A stretch of DNA of 64,000 nt, from positions 186,001-250,000 of the forward strand of contig NZ_CVRM01000032.1 in NCBI RefSeq assembly GCF_001258055.1, written 5' to 3'. Numbering within the stretch: the first letter of the stretch is position 1; every line of letters begins with the position of its first letter. Shown here in pieces: positions 56,475-64,000 of the stretch. This stretch comes from Phaeobacter italicus (lineage in GTDB: Bacteria; Pseudomonadota; Alphaproteobacteria; Rhodobacterales; Rhodobacteraceae). The notes beneath the pieces were generated by a model. The model did no database searches. It was not told where the DNA came from and saw only the letters and a program-made list of their open reading frames with translations. The position numbers were made by a program, and so were the translations under genes.

Positions 56475-57233
56475 ATGTTCGAAGTCGGTTTCGACATCCT
56501 GCTGCTGTTGATGGCGGCAGGGTTTGCTGCGGGGTTTATTGATGCTGTGGCCGGGGGCGGGGGCCTGATCACTGTCCCGGTTTTGCTGCTGGCAGGTGCC
56601 AATCCCATTACCGCGCTTGCAACCAACAAGATCCAAGGTCTGTTCGGGGCTGCCACCGCTGCGCTCAGTTATGCGCGAGGCGGACATGTGAACCTGCGCG
56701 AGCAGGCGGGGTCTGCGTTGATTGCCGGGATTGCCTCTGTTGCGGGGGCGTTGCTGGTGTCTGTGCTGCCGACCGATTGGATCCGCCTTATCTTGCCCGT
56801 CCTTTTGATCGGGATCGCGGTGTTCTTTGCCACCAAGAAGGGGCTTGATGACAGTGATCGCGCTCGTCGGGTGTCGCCGTTCGTATTTGCTGCGACCATC
56901 GTGCCGCTATGCGGGGCCTATGACGGGCTCTTGGGGCCGGGAGCGGGCAGTTTTTACATGCTCGGTTTTGTATCTTTGGCGGGCTATGGTATTCTGCGGG
57001 CAACTGCCCACACTAAGTTGCTGAATTTCGCGTCCAATGCGGGCGCGCTTTTGGCATTTGCATTCGTCGCTACCCCTTGGTGGGCGGTCGGTTTGGCAAT
57101 GGGAGTGGCACAGATTGCCGGAGCGCGCGCCGGTGCTGGAATGGCGCAGAAACAGGGTGCGCGACTGATCAAACCACTGTTGGTTCTAACGTCAGTGGTG
57201 CTTGCTCTGCGTTTGTTGTGGGACATGCTCTGA
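56475..57233 (+). CDS. TSUP-family membrane transporter (TauE/SafE-type)
   Basis: 252 residues with about eight predicted membrane segments and the family repeat Gly-Phe-Ile-Asp-Ala-Val-Ala-Gly-Gly-Gly-Gly near the start and Tyr-Asp-Gly-Leu-Leu-Gly-Pro-Gly-Ala-Gly in the second half. Members export sulfite, sulfoacetate or similar anions. It starts four bases after serB, suggesting a shared transcript, but the substrate is unknown. Confidence 0.9.
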   Translation: MFEVGFDILLLLMAAGFAAGFIDAVAGGGGLITVPVLLLAGANPITALATNKIQGLFGAATAALSYARGGHVNLREQAGSALIAGIASVAGALLVSVLPTDWIRLILPVLLIGIAVFFATKKGLDDSDRARRVSPFVFAATIVPLCGAYDGLLGPGAGSFYMLGFVSLAGYGILRATAHTKLLNFASNAGALLAFAFVATPWWAVGLAMGVAQIAGARAGAGMAQKQGARLIKPLLVLTSVVLALRLLWDML

Positions 57234-57324
57234 CAGGCGTTGGCGGGTCACAGCTAGGGGCGTGTGCTGATCTTTCCGGCGTTTGGTTGACCGTGCTGAA
57301 CCAAATCCCAAGGAGGAAAGACCG

Positions 57325-57639
57325 ATGCCACAGTTCATTTTCGCCTACCATGGCGGCAAGACACCTGAAACCGAAGCAGAGACCAGCAAGGTCATGGCGG
57401 CGTGGTCCAGCTGGATGGAAGGGCTGGGGCAGGCGCTTGTGGTGCCTGGCGCGCCGGTTGGTCTGTCGCGGACGGTCCACCATGGCGGAGTAGACGACAA
57501 TGGTGGCGCCAATCCCCTGTCAGGCTATTCGATTGTTGAAGCTCCGGACCAGCAGGCCGCATGTGACATGGCCAAGGATTGCCCAATGGTCGTCATGGGC
57601 GACGGCAGCGTCGAGGTTGCGGAAATCATAGAAATGTAG
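57325..57639 (+). CDS. YCII-related small protein
   Basis: 104 residues from ATG 57325, preceded by a strong AAGGAGG. YCII-domain marks are Gln-Phe-Ile-Phe-Ala-Tyr-His-Gly, Trp-Ser-Ser-Trp-Met-Glu-Gly-Leu-Gly, and Gly-Tyr-Ser-Ile-Val-Glu-Ala-Pro-Asp then Ala-Cys-Asp-Met-Ala-Lys-Asp-Cys-Pro. Biochemical role is not established. Confidence 0.9.
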   Translation: MPQFIFAYHGGKTPETEAETSKVMAAWSSWMEGLGQALVVPGAPVGLSRTVHHGGVDDNGGANPLSGYSIVEAPDQQAACDMAKDCPMVVMGDGSVEVAEIIEM

Positions 57640-57676
57640 GCCCGACAGTCTGAACCGGTTGATCCGAAACAGATGC

Positions 57677-57705
57677 GCCCCGAACGGAGGCAATCCGTTC
57701 AGGGC
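57677..57705. terminator. Hairpin between YCII gene and asparaginase-family gene
   Basis: Arms GCCCCGAACGGA (57677-57688) and TCCGTTCAGGGC (57694-57705) pair with one mismatch and a 5-base loop. T-runs are poor on both strands, so it is a weak terminator at best; it lies at the convergent ends of both genes. Confidence 0.45.
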
Positions 57706-57729
57706 GGCAATTCAGGTGTTTCACCTAAT

Positions 57730-58728
57730 TCAGAACAGCAGCTCAGCTGCCGGGCGGATTTCTCCGCAGTTGACGTTTCGCCGGTTCATCAGCGGTGCAT
57801 AGCGATACTTGCGCGTCATTGGGTGTTCTGGATCGAGCACTCCAAGACCCACAAGAATGCTTGCGATTGCGCATTCGCTCGCACGGGTTGCACCATCCGT
57901 GATTTTCAGTGCCACGCCCAATTTCTGTTCCGGCAGAATCGCAATGAAAACGGCTTCGGCGCCTGTCTTGATCGCGACTTTCCCGCCCATGGCCCGCATC
58001 AGATTGGTACAGGCCCGTGTCTCCCCTGCAACCAGCTCGGGGTGAGCGGTCATCGCAGCGACCAGCTGTTGTGCTGCGTCAGCATCGCGATCCGATCGAT
58101 CCGCAGCAGAGGCAAACCATGCCATCGCGCGGGCCAGACCTTTGACAGTGGTTGCAAAATTCGGGGCAGAGCAGCCATCGATGCCATATCCCGGGCTGGC
58201 CTCATCCGTTACCTGTTCAAAGGCAGTGCGGCAGGCCTGCTGCACCGGGTGGTCGATGTCGATATATTCCGGGCCAGCGCCAAGATGCTGGTTGAGCGTC
58301 AGAAAGCCTGCATGTTTGCCGGAACAGTTGTTGTGGACCTGACAGGGGCTGCTGTCTGTCTTGATCAGGGCGTTGCGGGCAGGGATATCATCAGGCAGTT
58401 GCGGGCCGCAGCGAAAGTCATTGTCACTGAGCGCCAGCTGATCCAGCCATTTGTTCACCCGGCTTGTGTGGATTTCTGCGCCATTGTGCGATGCACAGGC
58501 CAGCGCCAGCTGCTCAGAGGTCAGGCCGTATTTTGCTGCCGCACCAGAGGTGATCAGCGGCAGCGCCTGAATCATTTTGGCAGAGCTGCGCGGATAGATC
58601 ACGGCGTTCGGATCCCCCCAGCTGCGTTCGATCTCGCCCTTCGCGTTGCACACCACGGCGTGTCCGAGATGCAGGCTTTCCAGAAGGGGACCGCGCCAGA
58701 CTTCGGTCATGGGTACGGGGTTGGTCAT
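57730..58728 (-). CDS. Asparaginase family II protein
   Basis: 332 residues from ATG 58728. The Rhizobium-type asparaginase II family (PF06089) marks are Val-Trp-Arg-Gly, Ser-Trp-Gly-Asp-Pro, Pro-Arg-Ser-Ser-Ala-Lys-Met-Ile-Gln-Ala-Leu-Pro, Cys-Ala-Ser-His-Asn-Gly and Asn-Cys-Ser-Gly-Lys-His-Ala-Gly. Members hydrolyse asparagine in the cytoplasm. Upstream in-frame starts add residues unlike the family. The neighbouring IalB gene is divergent. Confidence 0.92.
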   Translation of the reverse strand: MTNPVPMTEVWRGPLLESLHLGHAVVCNAKGEIERSWGDPNAVIYPRSSAKMIQALPLITSGAAAKYGLTSEQLALACASHNGAEIHTSRVNKWLDQLALSDNDFRCGPQLPDDIPARNALIKTDSSPCQVHNNCSGKHAGFLTLNQHLGAGPEYIDIDHPVQQACRTAFEQVTDEASPGYGIDGCSAPNFATTVKGLARAMAWFASAADRSDRDADAAQQLVAAMTAHPELVAGETRACTNLMRAMGGKVAIKTGAEAVFIAILPEQKLGVALKITDGATRASECAIASILVGLGVLDPEHPMTRKYRYAPLMNRRNVNCGEIRPAAELLF

Positions 58729-58898
58729 CACAAACGCCTTTCCTGTTGGCAATTTCCCGCCAAAACGGGCTTTCACCCGTGGCGATAGTTACGTTAGTGT
58801 GTATGAGTACACAAGCGAGGGGAACGGGACCAGACGGCGAATGCAACGCCGCATGACCCTTGCTAGTTTGAGGTAAGACAGTCTTGGAGTCGGGACAA

Positions 58899-59429
58899 AT
58901 GACATCAAAACTCGTCCGCAGCATCGCGGGCCTGTGTCTGGCCGCAATGGCCACCAGCGCAACCGCACAGCAGGCAGAAACTGACAATCGCGTCGCCAGC
59001 AATGTCGACTGGAGTGTGTTCCAGGGCGAGAGCCCGAAAGAATGCTGGGGTGTTTCTGCCCCCAAGGAAACTGTCAACACGCGTGATGGGCGGGTCAAAG
59101 CCGTGCGCCGTGGCAAGATCCAGCTGTTTGTCTTCTTCCGTCCCGACAGCGGCAAGAGTGGCCAGATCACCTTTACCGGTGGCTATCCGTTCGCACCCGG
59201 CTCTACCGTGAACATGGCTGTCGGCGATTCCGAATTTGAACTGTTCACCGAAGGTGAATGGGCTTGGCCTGCGACTGCCTCTGATGACGCCAAGATCATT
59301 ACGGCGATGAAACGTGGTGCCCAGGCTGTTTTGATTGGCCGCTCCGCCCGTGGCACCCAGACGAAGGATACGTTCTCCCTTCTCGGCTTTACAGCTGCCG
59401 TTGAAGAGGCCGAGAAGCGCTGCTTCTGA
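58899..59429 (+). CDS. IalB-family periplasmic protein
   Basis: 176 residues from ATG 58899, with TTGGAG nine bases upstream. Signal peptide of about 24 residues (Leu-Cys-Leu-Ala-Ala-Met-Ala-Thr-Ser-Ala-Thr-Ala). The IalB domain follows with Trp-Gly-Val-Ser-Ala-Pro, Val-Phe-Phe-Arg-Pro-type and Phe-Ser-Leu-Leu-Gly-Phe-Thr-Ala-Ala segments and a cysteine pair (Glu-Cys-Trp-Gly and the C-terminal Arg-Cys-Phe). Named from a Bartonella invasion factor, but widespread in free-living alphaproteobacteria; the activity is unknown. Confidence 0.9.
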   Translation: MTSKLVRSIAGLCLAAMATSATAQQAETDNRVASNVDWSVFQGESPKECWGVSAPKETVNTRDGRVKAVRRGKIQLFVFFRPDSGKSGQITFTGGYPFAPGSTVNMAVGDSEFELFTEGEWAWPATASDDAKIITAMKRGAQAVLIGRSARGTQTKDTFSLLGFTAAVEEAEKRCF

Positions 59430-59454
59430 TCCAGGCCTTTTTGTCCGCTCTCAG

Positions 59455-59483
59455 AAACCCCGGCTGGTGTCGGGGTTTTTTGT
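59455..59483 (+). terminator. Terminator after the IalB gene
   Basis: Arms AAACCCCG (59455-59462) and CGGGGTTT (59471-59478) around an 8-base loop, followed by TTT. Confidence 0.85.
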
Positions 59484-59555
59484 TTTTGCCCCCGACACTC
59501 CGCTGGTCCGCGCTGGGCGCGGGGCAGCTATGCGCTGTTTTTTGCAGGATTCCTT

Positions 59556-59583
59556 TTGATCTCGGGCTAAATTCCTATATAGA
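59556..59583 (+). promoter_or_regulatory. Candidate rlmN promoter
   Basis: TTGATC (59556-59561), a 16-base spacer, TATAGA (59578-59583); about 30 bases remain to the rlmN start. Confidence 0.5.
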
Positions 59584-59619
59584 GCCGCATCCACCGCCAC
59601 AGCCACGAGTTTCGTTGCC

Positions 59620-60810
59620 ATGACCGTCAAAGCGCCGATCACCCAGGATGTCATGACCCTGCCCCGCAAACTGCCCGAGGGCGGCAAGATCAATCTTGTC
59701 GGTCTGACCCGTGAGCAGATGCGCGATGTGCTGATTGAAAATGGCACTCCTGAAAAGCAGGCAAAGATGCGTGTGGGCCAGATCTGGCAATGGATCTACC
59801 AATGGGGCAAACGCGACTTTGAAGAGATGACCAATCTCGCCAAGGGGTACCGTGCGCAATTGGCAGAGACCTTCGAAATTGCAGTGCCAGAGGTGGTCAG
59901 CAAACAGGTTTCGACGGATGGGACACGTAAATACCTCGTGCGGATTGCGGGCGGCCACGAAGTTGAGGTGGTCTATATCCCGGAGGATGACCGCGGCACG
60001 CTATGTGTGTCATCCCAGGTTGGCTGCACTCTGACATGTTCTTTCTGTCACACCGGCACCCAGAAGCTGGTTCGCAACCTCACACCCGGCGAAATCATCG
60101 GGCAGGTTATGATGGCACGTGATGATCTGGAGGAATGGCCCACCCCCGGTGCACCAAAGGACGAGACGCGGCTTTTGTCCAACATCGTCCTGATGGGGAT
60201 GGGAGAGCCGCTATACAACTTTGAAAACGTCCGAGACGCGATGAAGATTGCGATGGACCCGGAAGGTATCTCTCTGAGTCGCCGCCGGATTACCCTGTCG
60301 ACCTCTGGCGTTGTGCCGGAAATCGCGCGAACGGCGCAGGAAATCGGATGCCTGCTGGCAATCTCCTTCCATGCGACCACAAACGAGGTGCGCGACGTTC
60401 TGGTGCCAATCAACAAACGCTGGAACATCGACGAGCTGCTGCAGGCGCTCGCGGACTATCCCAAGGCATCGAATTCCGAACGGATCACTTTCGAATACGT
60501 GATGCTGGATGGTGTGAATGACAGCGATGAAGACGCGCACCGTCTCATCGATCACATCAAGCGGTATAAAATCCCCGCCAAGATCAATTTGATTCCGTTC
60601 AATGAATGGCCCGGCAGCCCGTATAAGCGGTCTTCAAACAATCGCATCCGGGCGTTTGCGAACATCATCTACCAGGCGGGTTATGCGTCTCCGATCCGCA
60701 AGACGCGAGGTGATGATATCATGGCGGCATGTGGACAGCTGAAATCTGCAACCGAGCGCGCGCGCAAGAGCCGCAAACAAATCGAGGCCGAGGCGGGACT
60801 GAACCCCTGA
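59620..60810 (+). CDS. rlmN: 23S rRNA A2503 / tRNA A37 C2-methyltransferase RlmN
   Basis: 396 residues. A radical-SAM enzyme that methylates C2 of A2503 in 23S rRNA and A37 in some tRNAs. The iron-sulfur cysteines are Cys136, Cys140 and Cys143 (Gly-Cys-Thr-Leu-Thr-Cys-Ser-Phe-Cys). The methyl-carrying C-terminal cysteine lies in Asp-Ile-Met-Ala-Ala-Cys-Gly-Gln-Leu. Gly-Met-Gly-Glu-Pro-Leu-Tyr-Asn marks the SAM-binding region. Length is usual for alphaproteobacteria. Confidence 0.96.
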   Translation: MTVKAPITQDVMTLPRKLPEGGKINLVGLTREQMRDVLIENGTPEKQAKMRVGQIWQWIYQWGKRDFEEMTNLAKGYRAQLAETFEIAVPEVVSKQVSTDGTRKYLVRIAGGHEVEVVYIPEDDRGTLCVSSQVGCTLTCSFCHTGTQKLVRNLTPGEIIGQVMMARDDLEEWPTPGAPKDETRLLSNIVLMGMGEPLYNFENVRDAMKIAMDPEGISLSRRRITLSTSGVVPEIARTAQEIGCLLAISFHATTNEVRDVLVPINKRWNIDELLQALADYPKASNSERITFEYVMLDGVNDSDEDAHRLIDHIKRYKIPAKINLIPFNEWPGSPYKRSSNNRIRAFANIIYQAGYASPIRKTRGDDIMAACGQLKSATERARKSRKQIEAEAGLNP

Positions 60811-60843
60811 CCCCCGGCCTCGCTGGGCAGGTCCCCGGCTGCC

Positions 60844-62082
60844 TCAACTGAAAATGAAATCCGATCCTGTCAGGGGGTCGGTGTATCCGGCCAGAATCAG
60901 CTCAAAGAAGTCCGTGTATTGGATGGTTGTGCTGTTTGCCCCGACCGTGATCGTGAGCTGACTGATATCTGTCAGCCACAGCCCCGACAGGTCTATGACA
61001 TCCGCACCGCGACCAAAATCGGTGATATGGTCAGTTTCGCCCATATCCGCGTGGTCAAACACAAAGGCGTCGGCGCCAAAACCGCCATTCAGCGTGTCAG
61101 CGCCATCGCCACCGACCAGTGTGTCCCTTCCATTGCCCCCGAACAGCCGGTCGCGGCCAGCGCCGCCCTCCAACCGATCGTATCCACGCTGCCCGTACAT
61201 CGTGTCATTGTCCGGTCCGCCGGAATGACCATCGTCGGTCAACCCACCGATCAAAACGTCATAGCCTTGTCCGCCGATCAGCCGGTCATCTCCGAGCCCG
61301 CCAACCAGCGTATCGCGCCCGCCCGAGCCGCGCAGGATGTCGTCTGCTTCTCGTCCCTGAATGTGGTCATGTCCACCGCGGCCGTTAAGTGTGGTGGATT
61401 GATCTGTTCCCATCATCCGGTCGCCATCGGCACTGCCGCGAATGATGATCCGGCTGCTTCCGCCGCCGACAATCTCCCAGCCATCAAAGCTGTCGGATGT
61501 GCCGTAGAGGTGCTGCATCGCCTGAACGTCAAAGGTGCCCAGTTCGGTCACGTAGTCGGGGGCGTGATTGTATGTCATCACCGTCAGCTCTGGTCGGTCC
61601 CAGGTCGGTTCCAGTGTCAAGCTGCCATCATGTGAATGCTGCAGGCCAAGAGCGTGGCCCAGCTCGTGCATCATCACGATATGGCCGTAGGTTCCAGGCG
61701 TCAGATCTGTTTCGCCAGACGTCAGCGCACCGGATCCGGTATAGCCGGACCCGGAATAGGCGATGTTGGCATAGCCATCTGCGCTGCCCCCATCAAAGCC
61801 GTAGATATTGATCATCGAAGGGCCATCCACCTCGACAAAGCGCACGCCCGCGATGGCTTCGTACTGATCAAACACAGCCTGTGCCCGCGCTTGTTGGGTC
61901 GCATCAAAGGACCAGTAGCCCGTGGCGCCAACCGGATCCTGAGTAACGTCAGGCAGGTTTCCCGGAAGGGTAAAGCTGTAGGTGATAACGGCCTGTGTGC
62001 CGACCGCGAACGGTGAGTTCCAGCGGAAGTGGTCACCTTCCAAATAATACAGCAGCGCTGTGTAGTCTGTGATTCTGGGCAT
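60844..62082 (-). CDS. Secreted RTX metalloprotease, M10/serralysin type
   Basis: 412 residues from ATG 62082. The metzincin motif HExxHxxGxxH has ligands His139, His143 and His149 with Glu140; the Met-turn is at Met169 with Tyr171 downstream. From about 225 to 345 lie about ten glycine- and aspartate-rich RTX nonapeptides (Gly-Gly-x-Gly-x-Asp-x-Leu), then a C-terminal region ending Asp-Phe-Ile-Phe-Ser, as expected for type I secretion. No signal peptide at the N-terminus. No hlyB/D or tolC-type gene is nearby, so the exporter lies elsewhere. Confidence 0.9.
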   Translation of the reverse strand: MPRITDYTALLYYLEGDHFRWNSPFAVGTQAVITYSFTLPGNLPDVTQDPVGATGYWSFDATQQARAQAVFDQYEAIAGVRFVEVDGPSMINIYGFDGGSADGYANIAYSGSGYTGSGALTSGETDLTPGTYGHIVMMHELGHALGLQHSHDGSLTLEPTWDRPELTVMTYNHAPDYVTELGTFDVQAMQHLYGTSDSFDGWEIVGGGSSRIIIRGSADGDRMMGTDQSTTLNGRGGHDHIQGREADDILRGSGGRDTLVGGLGDDRLIGGQGYDVLIGGLTDDGHSGGPDNDTMYGQRGYDRLEGGAGRDRLFGGNGRDTLVGGDGADTLNGGFGADAFVFDHADMGETDHITDFGRGADVIDLSGLWLTDISQLTITVGANSTTIQYTDFFELILAGYTDPLTGSDFIFS

Positions 62083-62472
62083 CGTCCCGCTCCACTCTCG
62101 GTTGAGGTATACTCTCGTCAATGAATGTGGCCATGATGGGTCGAATTTTGGGGGATTCTGGGTGCTGCAGGGCAGGGCTCACAGCCGTGTCGACATTCAG
62201 GGCATGAGAATCAAGCGGTTAGAATGGTGACGTCGGTTTCGCAGGTGGATCAAGGCTGTGCCCGATCCAAAGGAGGAGCCGCATCAATCGCCTGTCCAAA
62301 CCAGATTTCGCACTCCTCAAGCAAGGAATCAGCCCGTGTTGCCCTCTGCTATTAGGGGGCTGGCTGCACTGCGGCTTTGCGCGCCCAGAAATTTCCTCAA
62401 TTGCGGTACATTTCTGCCATTCGCGGCCGACAGTTTCCAAATCGTAGACAGTCAGTGAAAGGGAAAAAGACC
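62083..62472. other. Intergenic region, no gene recognised
   Basis: About 390 bases between the divergent starts of the RTX protease and a small protein. I see neither open frames with a supported start nor a clear promoter pair; an AAAGGAGGAG at 62269-62278 has no coding frame behind it that I would defend. Regulatory sites for the secreted protease would be expected here. Confidence 0.4.
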
Positions 62473-62682
62473 ATGGCACGTCACACTCCGGCCGCTGCGC
62501 CGATCGAACCGCAAGTTCTGGATCTTGTGCGCGAAGAACGCATCAAGGCCTTGAGCGCACGGGAATGGAAATTTCGCCTGCGCGGCTATGGCTATGCAAT
62601 CAAGGACGTGGAGGGCGAGCAGGTTCTGACACGCCTGCCTCAGGGCCAGCCGCTTGGGGTGCTTCCACCCGAATTTGCCTGA
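62473..62682 (+). CDS. Small hypothetical protein, 69 residues
   Basis: Begins Met-Ala-Arg-His-Thr-Pro-Ala-Ala-Ala with AAAGGG about 12 bases upstream. The body contains Val-Arg-Glu-Glu-Arg-Ile-Lys-Ala-Leu-Ser-Ala-Arg-Glu-Trp-Lys-Phe-Arg and ends Gly-Val-Leu-Pro-Pro-Glu-Phe-Ala. A charged helix followed by a short beta region; no cysteine and no membrane segment. Its coding-like composition and good start suggest a real gene of unknown function. Convergent with the LOG-family gene. Confidence 0.65.
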   Translation: MARHTPAAAPIEPQVLDLVREERIKALSAREWKFRLRGYGYAIKDVEGEQVLTRLPQGQPLGVLPPEFA

Positions 62683-62772
62683 ACGCATCAGGCCTCAGAA
62701 CGATCAAGGCCCGCCTGATCCGCGATGGAACCAGGCAGGCCCTGAATATGTCCTGTCAGAACGATGTCTGAC

Positions 62773-63621
62773 TCAGCAGTCGCGGCCAGGCAGCTTGTCA
62801 CGGGCGGGTGCAGGCTCCCAGTTGTCGATGATATGCAGCGCTTCCTCGGCGGTTTCGACAAAGCGGAACAGATCAAGATCCTCATCCGAGATCGTGCCGG
62901 CGTCGGCCAGCGCATCCCAATTGATGATTTTTTCCCAAAAAGCACGACCAAATAGCAGGAAGGGGACACGCTCCATCCGGCCAGTTTGAATCAGGGTCAG
63001 GCTTTCAAACATCTCATCCAGTGTCCCGAAGCCGCCCGGAAAAATCGTGATGGCACGGGCGCGCATCAGGAAATGCATTTTGCGGATCGCGAAGTAGTGA
63101 AAGTTGAAGCACAGGTCAGGCGTGACATATTCATTCGGCGCCTGCTCATGCGGCAAAACGATATTCAGCCCGATCGAAGCCCCTCCGGCATCAATTGCCC
63201 CCCGGTTTCCGGCCTCCATCACACCAGGGCCGCCGCCCGTGACGATCACATCTGTCTTGCCCCCGTTGGCCATTGATTTTTCCGTCATGAGGCGGGCGAA
63301 TTTGCGGGCCTCGTCGTAGAAATGGGACAGATCACGCAGGGTTTGTGTGCGGGCCTTTTCCTTGTCCGCCGGCGCAGGAATACGGGCGCCTCCAAACATG
63401 ACGATTGTGCTCTCGATGCCATGCTCATCCAGCATCATCTGCGGCTTCAGCAGCTCCAATTGCAGGCGGACTGGCCGCAGCTCATCCCGGCACAGGAAAT
63501 CATCGTCAGCAAACGCCAGCCGATAGGCCGGGGCTTCGGTCTGCGGGGTCGAAGGGACGTGCTCTGCGCGGTCGCGGTCGGAATGTGCATCCCGCAAACG
63601 GCTGTGGCGATCATCAGTCAT
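62773..63621 (-). CDS. LOG-family protein (cytokinin riboside monophosphate phosphoribohydrolase-like)
   Basis: 282 residues from ATG 63621. Rossmann-like fold with Gly-Gly-Gly-Pro-Gly-Val-Met-Glu-Ala and Pro-Gly-Gly-Phe-Gly-Thr-Leu-Asp-Glu-Met, the two signatures of the LOG/TIGR00730 family, whose members cut nucleoside monophosphates to base and ribose-5-phosphate. An N-terminal extension of about 80 residues is longer than in minimal LOG proteins and is rich in Arg and Asp. The 197 bases to the next gene show nothing clear. Confidence 0.92.
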   Translation of the reverse strand: MTDDRHSRLRDAHSDRDRAEHVPSTPQTEAPAYRLAFADDDFLCRDELRPVRLQLELLKPQMMLDEHGIESTIVMFGGARIPAPADKEKARTQTLRDLSHFYDEARKFARLMTEKSMANGGKTDVIVTGGGPGVMEAGNRGAIDAGGASIGLNIVLPHEQAPNEYVTPDLCFNFHYFAIRKMHFLMRARAITIFPGGFGTLDEMFESLTLIQTGRMERVPFLLFGRAFWEKIINWDALADAGTISDEDLDLFRFVETAEEALHIIDNWEPAPARDKLPGRDC

Positions 63622-63818
63622 GGCAAACCTATTCTTCTGTATAATAAACCGGAAGTTCAGTAGTAGCTGTTCGACAGGCATGGCGCCAGAGCCGATCCCG
63701 TGTCACAACCGATGGTGAAGAAACGTCATCAGGCTGATTATTTTTTGGGCCGTGACGTCCGCCTTGTACCAATGGGACGGACCATTACGCTTGGCGCGCA
63801 GGAAAGAAGGATTTGATC

Positions 63819-64000
63819 ATGCATTGGACACAGGATATCGGCGCCGCAGAGACCCGTATCCGGGGCTATGTGCAGCGTACCCCAGTGCTGGACACAACCG
63901 CATTCGGCCTGGAACACCCCATCGCGCTGAAGCTTGAGCACATGCAGCACACCGGTAGTTTCAAGGCGCGTGGAGCTTTCAATACCTTGCTTGGCGGATC
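63819..64000 (+). CDS. Threonine/serine dehydratase-like PLP enzyme (3' end outside window)
   Basis: Only the first 60 residues are visible, from ATG 63819 after GAAAGAAGG. Val-Gln-Arg-Thr-Pro-Val-Leu-Asp, Leu-Lys-Leu-Glu and the PLP lysine in Ser-Phe-Lys-Ala-Arg-Gly-Ala identify the beta-replacing PLP family of threonine dehydratases and serine racemases. Which member it is needs the rest of the sequence. Confidence 0.9.
   Translation, partial: MHWTQDIGAAETRIRGYVQRTPVLDTTAFGLEHPIALKLEHMQHTGSFKARGAFNTLLGG

Overview
The window is a gene-dense chromosomal stretch of an alphaproteobacterium, almost certainly a Rhodobacterales species of the marine Roseobacter group. The evidence is gene order (serC-serA divergent from serB; rimP-nusA-ylxR-infB; ppiC-argJ-mutT; dnaK-dnaJ next to alkB; grxC, nitrilase and MarR genes in a row), G+C-rich coding sequence with intergenic regions of the same character, and the recognisable protein families. 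I see no rRNA, tRNA, CRISPR array, insertion sequence, phage gene or plasmid function, so this looks like ordinary core and near-core chromosome.

Layout. 1-10.7 kb: the tail of a secreted or membrane protein; a three-domain kinase / M23 peptidase / class-III aminotransferase fusion translated downstream of hemH; a methyltransferase divergent from comF; then grxC, a nitrilase, a MarR regulator, ubiG, a proline iminopeptidase and a short Tat-type substrate-binding protein. 10.7-16.3 kb: the rimP-nusA-ylxR-infB operon behind a clear sigma-70 promoter and a leader terminator. 16.3-25.4 kb: a 49-residue orphan gene, the ppiC-argJ-mutT operon, secA, two secreted envelope proteins (one a PstS-like/OmpA fusion) and radC. 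25.5-29.5 kb: the heat-shock pair dnaK-dnaJ and alkB. 29.5-35.3 kb: surface-polysaccharide genes (ABC-2 export permease, cysQ-kdsB, galU, galE, a glycosyltransferase).

35.3-47.2 kb is the most accessory-looking block. A complete polyamine-type ABC importer (potD-potA-potB-potC, minus strand) is divergent from a GntR regulator and a class-III aminotransferase, and is followed by a second complete polyamine-type importer (plus strand) whose two permeases carry unusual extra domains. Together these suggest regulated uptake of polyamines or related amines and their transamination. 47.2-51.5 kb: a thiolase divergent from an XRE/cupin regulator, which precedes the threonine-degradation pair kbl-tdh. 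The region in front of kbl holds phased inverted repeats overlapping a -10 element, and Tdh lacks the usual structural-zinc cysteines.

51.6-64 kb: a metallophosphatase, serine biosynthesis (serC-serA, with serB divergent), a TSUP permease, a YCII protein, an asparaginase-II family protein, an IalB protein, rlmN, a secreted RTX metalloprotease, a 69-residue conserved-looking protein, a LOG-family nucleotide hydrolase and the start of a threonine dehydratase. Many start codons were set on Shine-Dalgarno evidence, including non-ATG starts for cysQ (GTG), galE, potA and the second potA (TTG) and the GntR gene (GTG). No single undescribed system stands out. The best leads are the tri-domain fusion with its sequestered ribosome site, the phased operator before kbl, the zinc-less Tdh and the enlarged permeases.
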